Source of the DNA: Methylomicrobium sp035916875
GTDB lineage: Bacteria > Pseudomonadota > Gammaproteobacteria > Methylococcales > Methylomonadaceae
NCBI RefSeq assembly: GCF_035916875.1
Contig: NZ_JAXUHN010000060.1
Coordinates: 1 to 57,756 of the forward strand
Direction: 5' to 3'
DNA length: 57,756 nucleotides
This document shows positions 43,335 to 52,209 of this stretch, piece after piece (within the stretch, counting starts at the first letter, position 1; each line of letters starts with the position of its first letter). The notes beneath the pieces are model-generated. The model worked only from the letters and a program-made list of their open reading frames with translations, made no database searches and was not told the origin of the DNA. The translations under genes and the position numbers were made by a program.

Positions 43335-45418
43335 TCATCCGCGCGCCTCGAACACGGCGACCGTGCGCCTAGGTATCAGATAAGACGAACCTTCAAAAGG
43401 CTTCTGCCGGTCGCGCGGCATGATGTCATCGGGCCCCGTGCGCGAGGTGTCCAGCGCCTGGTGCCATTTGCGTCCGGGTATCTTGGGCAAAGGAACCTCC
43501 ACAACCCGCTCCGACATATTTAAAATGACATGCACATCTTCCTCTTCGCCGGTGAGTCCGGCCAATGTATAAGCTAAAAATTGCGCGCTATAATCGAACC
43601 ATAAGGGCTCGTCAAGCCGGTAGCCATGCCAGGATATATCACGAAGACCACGACCTGGCACCTCCTCTCCGGTAAAGAATTCGCCCCGATTCAGGTTCGG
43701 GTGCCGGCGTCTTAATGCAATCAGTTCCTTTACGAACCGCAGCATGTCGCGATTTTTTTCGACGCGGCTCCAGTCGAACCACGACAGCTCATTATCCTGA
43801 CACCAAGTATTATTATTGCCTTTTTGCGTATGCAACACCTCATCGCCGGCCAGAAACATCGGAATCCCCTGGCTCAATAACAGGATGCTGATTAGGTTTT
43901 TGGCTTGCCGCCGCCTGAGGGCTAATACGTCCGCATTATCGGTTTCACCTTCCGCGCCGCAATTCCAGGACATATTGTTATCGCAGCCGTCGCGATTGTT
44001 TTCGCCGTTTGCGTCGTTGTGCTTGCCGTTATAGCTTACCAGATCGTGCAAGGTAAAGCCGTCATGACAGCTGATGAAATTGATGCTGTGCAGCGGCAAG
44101 CGGTCCTCGTCCGCATAAAGGTCGCTGCTGCCGGCGATACATGAGGCCACCTCGCCGACCAGTCCCGGGTCGCCGCGGACAAAACGCCGAATCACGTCGC
44201 GATAGCGGCCGTTCCACTCCGCCCAGCGCAAGCCGGGAAACGACCCCACATGATAGAGGCCCGAAGCATCCCACGCCTCCGCGATCATCGGGACCCGGTT
44301 AAGCGCATGCGAAAATTCGATCCGCCAAGGCAGCGACGGATTGGCTTGGGGTGCGCCATCCTCGCCGCGCGTGAAAACGCTGGCCAGATCGAAGCGAAAA
44401 CCGTCCACATGCATCTCCTCGACCCAATACTCCAGGCAGTGCACGATGAACTGCGTCACCAAGGGATGATTACAATTGACGCTGTTGCCGCAGCCGGTGT
44501 AATCGCGATAATAGGTCCGATTATGCGCTTCCAGATGGTAAAAGATTTCGTTCATGAAACCCTTGAAATTTATCATCGGGCCCTTGTCGCCGCCTTCCGC
44601 GGTATGATTGAAAACAACATCGAGAATCACGCCGATGCCGGCATTATGCAATGCTTTGACCAGATCCTTGAACTCGCGCGCATGCGTTCCAAGTTCGGGG
44701 CTTACGCAATAACCGGGGTGTGGACTGAAAAAGCTATGCGTATTGTATCCCCAATAATTGTGTAACCCTTTTGCCGCCACGTTATCCGGCACGAATTGTT
44801 CGTCGAACGCCATCACCGGCATCAGTTCGACATGCGTAATTCCGAGTTCCTGCAAGTAAGGGATTTTATCGATCAAGCCGGCAAAGGTGCCGGGATGGCC
44901 GACGCCAGCCGAAGGATGGCGGGTAAAGCCGCCGACATGCAGTTCATAGATGATCGCACCTTCGAGGCCCCGTTTACGGGCACGCTCGTTCGTCCACAGA
45001 TAATCCGATTTCGCGGCCACGCCCCGATACGACGAGCGGCTTTCGTCATTCGGATCGGAGGCGCGGCGCCGATTCCAAAAGACATCGGTCACCGCCTTGG
45101 TCCATGGGTCGACGAGTTCTTTTTTCGGATTGAAGCGCCGTCCTGTCGCCGCCGTATCGCCGGGGCCAAATGTTCGCCAGGTATAATGGGTTCCGGCCGG
45201 AAGCCCTTCGACAAACACATGCCAGAAAAAAACGATCGGTTCACTTTGGGGCCCAGACGGATGATCTGAAACGGCTCCGGACTCCCGGCCGCTTCATAAA
45301 GGAGCGACTCGGCGCCACTCGCATGACGGCTGAAAATTGAAAAATTCACCCCGGCATCGGTGACCGTTGACCCCGGCGGAAAATAGAAGCCGATGCTCGC
45401 TTTATAGCTACGAGTCAT
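43335..45418 (-). pseudogene. glgX: Glycogen debranching enzyme GlgX, one-base frameshift
   Basis: Two frames form one GlgX. The first (from 45418) has the carbohydrate-binding module start, SIGFYFPPGSTVTDAGVNFS, to PKVNRSFF. The other (from about 45218) continues VFVEGLPAGTHYTWRTFGPG to the end. The break lies in a run of seven T on the coding strand (45226-45232); eight would give FFFWHVFVEG and one frame of 694 residues, the normal size. The rest is intact: DVVFNHTAEG, GFRFDLASVF with the nucleophile, AEAWDASG with the acid/base and SCHDGFTLHD. It debranches phosphorylase limit dextrin. A homopolymer is the classic place for slippage or a read error. Confidence 0.88.
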
Positions 45419-45440
45419 GGCAATTTACTCCCTATAATGA

Positions 45441-46079
45441 TCACGTACCCGCGCGATTGCGCAACTGTTCTGGCATGTAGCTGCGGTCGCTTAAAACCTC
45501 CAGCATCGGTCCGTACGTCACAAACTTGACTATCGACACGGAAGCCGCGGGGGTGTTGATACGATCCCGGTAACGACCGACATCAATGCCCAACAAGCTA
45601 CAGAGAATGATGCGTATGGTTGCCTTATGCGAGACCACCAGCACATTGCCGGCCTTGTACGTAGACTCGATCTCGGTAATGACGGGAAGGGAGCGGGCGG
45701 CGATCTGAATCGCCGTTTCACCGCCGGTCGGCGGGTTCCAGGCCGGATCGGTCTGCCAGCGCAGGAAGTCTTGATCATAATGTTGACTGACATAGTCAGG
45801 CTCCTGATCTTCCCAGGCGCCGTAACTGATTTCACGGAGTCCATCCCTGATCTGCATCGTCAAGCCCAAGGCGTCGCACAAAGGCTGTGCTGTCGCGATC
45901 GCTCTTTTCATCGGGCTGACATAGACATCGGTCCAAGGTATCGAGCGATAGGCTTCGGCGAAACATTGCGCCATTTGTCTGCCTTCCTGGGTAAGTTCGG
46001 CATCGAGAGCTCCACAATAAGCGCCGCGTTGGCTGTACGTGGTTTCCCCATGACGAAGCAAATAGATTTTCAGTGCCAT
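45441..46079 (-). CDS. Histidine phosphatase family protein (phosphoglycerate-mutase-like)
   Basis: A 212-residue enzyme of the cofactor-independent-looking GpmB/CobC branch of the histidine phosphatase superfamily. The RHGET motif (Arg9, His10) is the phospho-acceptor, followed by VYVSPMKRAIATAQ, the GLREISYGAWE acid loop and VVSHKATIRIILC with the second His. It lies between pgi and glgX in the glycogen operon, so a sugar-phosphate substrate is plausible, but family members are broad phosphatases. Gap to pgi 78 bases, to glgX 22 bases. Confidence 0.85.
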   Translation of the reverse strand: MALKIYLLRHGETTYSQRGAYCGALDAELTQEGRQMAQCFAEAYRSIPWTDVYVSPMKRAIATAQPLCDALGLTMQIRDGLREISYGAWEDQEPDYVSQHYDQDFLRWQTDPAWNPPTGGETAIQIAARSLPVITEIESTYKAGNVLVVSHKATIRIILCSLLGIDVGRYRDRINTPAASVSIVKFVTYGPMLEVLSDRSYMPEQLRNRAGT

Positions 46080-46157
46080 AGGGTATTACTCCTTGGTTGA
46101 CATAATAAACTCAGCGATTTAAAGCTCATACCCTAAATCTGGATATTCGAAGAAGTT

Positions 46158-47746
46158 TCAAACGCTTGCCGGCCCATTAAAACTGATCGTCAGCCCGCCC
46201 GGCTTGGCAAGATCGCCGTGCAAATCGACGCCACGGCGATTTGCCGCCAAATGGCGTAGAATCTTGTAAACGTCTTCGATCCGCTCGCCGGCATCCGCTT
46301 TTTCCGCCAAGGCTGGCAATGTCAGGGGCTGATCCGCGCCTTTCAAAACGGAGAGAATTTTACGCTGCAGGCCCAACAAATTCTCTGCGGCTTTTTTTCC
46401 GGCTTCTACACCGGGCTGATGATAAGCATTAATGTTGATCAGAGAGGCATAAAATCCAACGGCGCGCTCGTAAAGGGCGATCAGGGCGCCGACCGATCGA
46501 GCATCTACCCGGCTAATCGTCACCGTTATCGAGTCCCTTAAATTCTCGAAAAGCGCTTGCCGCGTACCCTGTAAAAATCCGGAAAGAAAGTCGCCGCTGG
46601 TGACCTCGGCTTCCACCTCAATGGAGGGTCCCGCCCGGTCCTCCAGCACTTCGATGAAAGTTACAAAAAAATTCGCCACACCTTCCCGAAGTTGCTGAAC
46701 AAAAGCGTGCTGGTCCGTGGAGCCCTTGTTACCGTAAACCGCAAGGCCTTGATGGACCGTATTGCCGTCCAGATCTTTTTCCTTGCCCAGCGACTCCATC
46801 ACCAGTTGTTGCAGATAGCGTGAAAACAGCAGCAGAGAGTCTTTATAGGGTAAGACCACCATGTCTTTTTCACCCTTGCCGTTACCTGCAGCATACCAGG
46901 CAAAGGCCAGCAAAGCGGCCGGGTTGCGCTTGAGTTCGTGGACGCGAGTGGCGCTATCCATTTCCTTAGCGCCTGCTAACAGCGCGCGGACATCAATCCC
47001 CAGCAGTGAAGCCGACAACAGGCCTACCGAAGACATCTCGGAAGTTCGCCCCCCTACCCAGTCGAACATAGGGAACTCGGCCAGCCATCCTTCAATTCGC
47101 TCGAGTTCATCCATTTTGCTGCCCAACATCGTGATGACCACGGCATGGGCTGTAAAATTCAAGCCTTGCTGCTCGTAGGCGTGCTTCACTTCCAGCATCC
47201 CATTGCGGGTTTCGGGCGTCCCGCCGGATTTACTGGTGACGATGACCAGAGTACTGTTAAGCCTGTGGTGCAACCTATTGAGGATGCGATCGATCCCTGT
47301 TGGGTCGGTATTGTCGATAAAGTGGATAGCCAGCGGCGGACAAGCGGCCGACAGCGCTTCGGCCACAAATTCCGGACCGAGTGCCGACCCGCCAATCCCA
47401 ATCGAAAGGATGTCGGTGAACTTAGGCGCTTCCGGCGGACGAACCGAGCCGTCATGAACCTTCTTGACAAAAGCCTCGATACGATCGATGTTACCCGGGA
47501 TTTGGTTTTTCAATTCCAATGGCGCAATCTCAGGGTTACGCAACCAGTAATGCCCAACCATGCGATTTTCATCCGGGTTCGCTATGGCGCCTCCTCCATG
47601 TCTTTAAACGCTTTCGCGAATTTTGGCTGTAAAAACTCCACCAAACTCTCGCTAAACCGCATACGGCTGATATCGAGATACAATCCCAAGTCCTTGTGAA
47701 AGTAAAGCCAATCTTGGTAATGCTGCCAGAGCTCTCGCGGGTTCAT
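46158..47746 (-). pseudogene. pgi: Glucose-6-phosphate isomerase, one-base frameshift near the N-terminus
   Basis: The start at 47746 reads MNPRELWQHYQDWLYFHKD, then SRMRFSESLVEFLQPKFAKA and KDMEEAP, then a TAG. The normal sequence resumes one frame away with GAIANPDENRMVGHYWLRN. One extra G in GAGGAGGC (about 47590-47600) restores a single frame of 529 residues, near the usual length. The remainder is intact: ILSIGIGGSALGP, VIVTSKSGGTPETRN, FDWVGGRTSEMSSVGLLSA and NINAYHQPGVEAGKKA near the end. The longer frame beginning at MVGHYW lacks about 60 residues including helix 1 and probably does not fold normally. Confidence 0.86.
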
Positions 47747-47858
47747 TAATCTTTATCCAAATAGCTTAATAAAATTGATTTTAATTGCGCCCGGTAGGCT
47801 ACGCCAGTCGTTAGGGTTTTTGATAAACTACGGGGCCGGCATCGACAGCCCTTCCTGT

Positions 47859-50309
47859 TTAACTCATACCTTTCATCGTTACGGTTACCGGACGGACTTT
47901 CCAAATCTCATCGCAATATTCACGAATCGCGCGATCCGAAGAAAATTTGCCTGCTCTGGCCGTATTCAGAATGGATATCCTGGTCCAGTTCTCCGGGTCT
48001 TGCCAGATCTCGGCGACTTTGTCCTGACAGGCGATGTAATCGGCATAATCGGCGAAGACCAGAAAGGGGTCGGACTGGCACAGGTTATCGATTAAAGGAC
48101 GGAATACCTCGGTGTCGCCATTCGAGAAATGCCCCGATGCGATCAGCTGAATCGCTTCGGCCAATTCGGGATTGCCTTCGACGTAGGCATAAGGGCGATA
48201 GCCTTGCTGCTGAAGTCTGACGGTTTCCTCAGTGGTCAGCCCGAACAGGAAGAAATTTTCCGCGCCAACTTCTTCTCGTATTTCAACGTTGGCACCGTCC
48301 AGTGTGCCGATGGTTAAGGCGCCGTTCAACGTGAATTTCATATTGCCGGTTCCGGAAGCTTCCTTGCCCGCCATCGAGATCTGCTCGGATAGATCGGCTG
48401 CCGGATAAATGAGCTGCCCATTCCGCACATTAAAGTTGGGCACAAACGCGACGCGCAAATATTGATTCACGTCCGGATCATTATTTACCACCTAGCCCAC
48501 CGCATTGATCAATTTAATGACACGCTTGGCCATAAAATAACCGGGGGCCGCCTTGCCGCCGAAAATGAATGCTCGCGGCGCGATAGCACGCTTGGGATCA
48601 CGTTTCAGACGGTTATACAGTGTGATGACATGAAGAATGTTCAAATGCTGGCGTTTGTATTCATGAATACGCTTGACCTGAACATCAAACAACCAGCTGG
48701 GGTCGAGTTCGATTCCGGTCCTTCTGAGGATATAATTAGAGAGATGCTGCTTGTTGGACTGCTTGACGGCTCGCCATTCTTTACGAAACGCGGCATCCTC
48801 CGAGAAGGACTCGAGCATTCTGAGCTGTTCGGTATGGGTAATCCATCCGTCACCGATTGTGCGGGTAATCAACTCCCCCAGTTTCGGATTGGCTAAAACC
48901 ATAAAACGCCGAGGCGTCACGCCATTGGTTTTATTATTAAAGCGATCCGGCCATAATTCATAAAAATCCCTGAGCACATTTCGTTTCAAGAGCTCCGTGT
49001 GCAATGCCGCCACCCCGTTGATGGAGTAACTTCCAACGCAGGCGAGATGAGCCATGCGAATGTGTTTATCGCCATTCTCATCAATTAATGACAGCCGTTT
49101 GATTCGCTCTTCATCCTGGAGATGGTTCTCGCGAACCGCGGCAAGAAAACGTGCATTGATTTCGTAAATAATCTCGAGATGCCTCGGCAACATTTCGCGG
49201 AACAAAGGCAACGGCCAAGTTTCCAGTGCCTCGGGCAATAATGTGTGATTGGTGTAGCCGAAAGTGCGCCCGGTAATATCCCATGCTTCATCCCAGGCGA
49301 TCCGGCGTTCGTCGACCAACAGACGCATCAATTCGGCCACACCGATAGAAGGATGGGTATCGTTAAGCTGTACGGCAAACTTTTCCGGAAAACGCTGCGT
49401 AGGCACCCCCAAAACATCAAGAAGACGCAGCATGTCCTGCAGCGAACAAGACACGAAAAAATATTGTTGCGCCAGGCGGAGCCTCTTGCCGATATCAGGC
49501 TCGTCATTCGGATAAAGCACCTTCGTCAGCGTTTCGGAGGTCACTTTATCGTTCACCGCCGCATAGTAATCACCGGTGTTGAAGGCCTGAAAATCGAAAC
49601 TTTCGCAGGCCTCGGAGCTCCATAGCCGCAAGGTGTTGCAGGTGTTGACTCGATAACCCTGGATGGGGGTATCATAAGCCATGCCTTTGACTGCCCGATC
49701 AGGTATCCATCGCACACGCTGCTTACTATCGGCATCTTGATAATATTCAGTATGGCCACCGAAATTGACATAATAAGTGATATCGGGTTTGGCAATTTCC
49801 CACAGGTTGCCTCCGCGTAACCATTTATCGGTTATCTCGCATTGCCATCCGTCGCGAATTTCCTGATCGAAAATTCCGAATTCATAGCGAATCCCATAAC
49901 CGAGAGCATGTCGTTCAAGGGTCGCCAGGGAATCCAGGTAACAGGCGGCCAATCGGCCCAAGCCGCCGTTGCCGAGACCGGGTTCTTCCTCTTCGGCAAG
50001 CAATTCGTCCAGTTCAAAACCCAGGTCGACGACTGCTTGGCGCACCTCATCCTCAATGCCCAAATTCAATAAATTATTGCCGAGATGGGGGCCCATCAAA
50101 AACTCTGCTGACAGGTAGCAGGCCACTTTAATATCCTGCTCAGAGTAGGCCTGCACCGTTTCAATCCAGTGCTGTTGCAATCTGTCGCGTACAGCCAGCG
50201 ATAAAGCCTTGTAACAATCATGTTTGGTAGCCAGCGAAGGAAGCCTTCCTATACTGTGTTTCAGGTGACCATAAATTGCTTGTTTAATTTCTTCAACAAT
50301 TGCCAGCAT
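47859..50309 (-). pseudogene. glgP: Glycogen phosphorylase with an in-frame TAG stop
   Basis: A single frame of 816 sense codons interrupted at codon 606 (48492-48494) by TAG. The family has Glu (GAG) in the sequence around INAVG-E-VVNNDPD, so one G-to-T change explains it. Before the stop the protein is typical (NGGLGRLAACYLDSLATL, NDTHPSIGVAELMRLL, FGGKAAPGYFMAKR). After it come EQISMAGKEASGTGNMKFTL and NGALTIGTLDGANVE, in which the Lys of GNMK binds the pyridoxal-phosphate cofactor. A 605-residue product would lack the cofactor site and be inactive. Restoring the codon gives the normal length. The gene starts the operon with pgi (112 bases) and the following genes. Confidence 0.9.
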
Positions 50310-50793
50310 AGTGTTATTTCCAAATAGTCGGTTAGTCGAATTTATTGCCCTGACGGTATTTTCGCTGCCCTGTTTGTATTGAGCCCATTTCTAAAACGCA
50401 ACCTAAAAGACTTATCAAAGCAGCGCTTGTAGTTGTCCTGGCTCCATTAGAGCTGCATGGCGCGCTCTTTTTCCTTACCAAGCCAGCCGGCATTCAGGAC
50501 GGCATTTTTGCTATCAAACGGACAAACTCTCGCGAAGAATAAAGTTTCAGCCGGAAAGATGCACCAGCCTTATCTAAATCGCCCAGAATTTTGGCTAAAT
50601 GACATCCTTCATCGAATTTAACAAATAGTGCTTTAAAATTATGTAGCTAAAGAAACATCAGCGAATTCAATGTTAGAATAAAATTAGATATATATATCCG
50701 TTATCAACGCTAATTAAGCAAAGTTATCCGGCCGCGTTTTTAAAAACAAGTTACTCGACATTCAACAAAATAAAAATTGGACCTTGGTCCAAT
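50310..50793. other. Divergent intergenic region
   Basis: About 480 bases between the leftward glgP and the rightward GH30 gene; strongly AT-rich near 50640-50720 (TAGATATATATATCCG). It must contain both promoters, but I cannot fix boxes. A stretch reading ACTCTCGCGAAG at about 50525 weakly recalls the end of the MITE. Confidence 0.45.
50776..50793. promoter_or_regulatory. Palindromic site adjoining the GH30 start codon
   Basis: ATTGGACC-TT-GGTCCAAT, two perfect 8-base arms with a TT spacer, ends directly before the ATG at 50794. The site displaces the usual ribosome site and would block initiation if bound, so it looks like an operator. It has the same length and outer bases as the core of the dispersed motif (ATTGGACTTTAGGCCAAT). 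Confidence 0.6.
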
Positions 50794-52194
50794 ATGAATA
50801 TGATGACGGAACAAACCCATTCCTCTGATCCCATGTTTCTTCTAGCTGAAGATCCTTCGTCCCTTGCAGTTTGGCTTACTACAGCCGACCAAAACACCCT
50901 GTTTCAAAGGCAGCCAGTGGATCTTTGCTTTGCCGCCGCCGACATCAACGATTTCCCCGTGATAACTGTGGATGCCGAGCAGAAGTATCAGGTCATGGAA
51001 GGATTCGGTTTCTCCTTGACCGGAGGCAGCGCGATGCTGATCAGTCGCTTGCCTGCCGCTGACCGGAGCGCGTTGTTGAGAGAATTGTTCTTGCCCGATG
51101 GAAACGGCATCGGCATCAGCTTTCTGCGCCTGAGCATCGGCGCCTCGGACTTGAGCGAGAGAAGCTTTTCCTATGACGACAGGCCGGACGGACACGCGGA
51201 TTTCGAGCTTGTGCATTTCGACATTGAAGCCGGAGACATTGAAGTGATTCCACTGTTGCGGGAAATTCTGGCCGTCAACTCTACAGTCAGGATCATCGCC
51301 ACTCCGTGGTCGGCGCCGCCGTGGATGAAGACCAACCAGAGTTTCATCGGCGGCAAACTCAGACCGGATTGCTATGGTGTTTACGCCGCTTACCTAGTCA
51401 AATACCTGAAAGCAATGCGGGAGAGAGGCATCACCATCCATGCCATCACTCCGCAGAACGAGCCCTTGAATGATAAAAACGAGCCCAGCATGGTCATGGA
51501 GGCATGCGAGCAGGTCGAGTTCATTAAGAACCATCTGGGACCGGCTTTGCGGAATGTGGGTCTGCCCGGCGTGGAACTGTTTTGCTGGGACCACAATTGC
51601 GATGTAAAAGAGTACCCCTTGGCAGTTTTCGCCGATGCGGAAGCGCGTCGCTATCTGAGCGGGTCGGCCTGGCATCTGTATGGAGGAGATATTTCGGCCC
51701 TAGCCGACGTGCATCAGGCTTACCCGGAAATGAAACTGTATTTCACCGAACAATGGGTGGGAGCGGACGGGCAGTTCGCGGGGGATCTGCTCTGGCACAT
51801 AAGACATGTCCTGATCGGTTCCATACGCAACTGGAGCCGGATCGTGCTGGAATGGAACCTGGCTTCCGACCCTTTCTGTTGTCCCCATACACCGGGCGGA
51901 GAGGCCCGCTGTGTCGGTGCGTTGACCATCGGCGAAGAAATTGGCCGCAACGTCGCCTACTATGTGATCGGCCATGCCTCGAAATTCGTTCGCCCCGGCT
52001 CTTCGAGAATTCATTCCGATGCACAAGCGTCCTTGCCCAATGTGGCTTTCCTGACGCCAGCAGGCCATATCGTTTTGATCGCGCTCAATGACGGCGCCGA
52101 ATCCCGGTCTTTCAACATCCAATTCCAGGGAAAAAAAGCCACTGCCATCCTGCCGGCAGGAGCAATAGGCACCTATGTCTGGCCGGCAGTGTAA
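50794..52194 (+). CDS. Glycoside hydrolase family 30 enzyme, no signal peptide
   Basis: A 466-residue GH30 protein. The barrel begins with EKYQVMEGFGFSLTGG-type sequence (about 64-79). Acid/base Glu223 lies in TPQNEPL and nucleophile Glu319 in LYFTEQW. The TPWSAPPWMKTN stretch (about 170-181) is typical. A C-terminal beta side domain follows (SKFVRPGSSRI to the end). GH30 includes glucosylceramidase-like, beta-1,6-glucanase and xylanase branches; this one is nearest the glucosidase/glucanase branch. There is no export signal, so the substrate must be cytoplasmic. It has no Shine-Dalgarno; a palindrome occupies that place. It converges with the 1060-residue gene, 15 bases between stops. Confidence 0.85.
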   Translation: MNMMTEQTHSSDPMFLLAEDPSSLAVWLTTADQNTLFQRQPVDLCFAAADINDFPVITVDAEQKYQVMEGFGFSLTGGSAMLISRLPAADRSALLRELFLPDGNGIGISFLRLSIGASDLSERSFSYDDRPDGHADFELVHFDIEAGDIEVIPLLREILAVNSTVRIIATPWSAPPWMKTNQSFIGGKLRPDCYGVYAAYLVKYLKAMRERGITIHAITPQNEPLNDKNEPSMVMEACEQVEFIKNHLGPALRNVGLPGVELFCWDHNCDVKEYPLAVFADAEARRYLSGSAWHLYGGDISALADVHQAYPEMKLYFTEQWVGADGQFAGDLLWHIRHVLIGSIRNWSRIVLEWNLASDPFCCPHTPGGEARCVGALTIGEEIGRNVAYYVIGHASKFVRPGSSRIHSDAQASLPNVAFLTPAGHIVLIALNDGAESRSFNIQFQGKKATAILPAGAIGTYVWPAV

Positions 52195-52209
52195 AAATCT
52201 CTTGAAACC

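Noticed and set aside
33083..48494. Reassigned TAG codon as explanation for in-frame TAG in glgP and the IS remnant
   Set aside because: Other genes here end in TAG (for example the META-domain gene and the glmS remnant), and the IS copy is frameshifted as well, so simple mutation is more likely.
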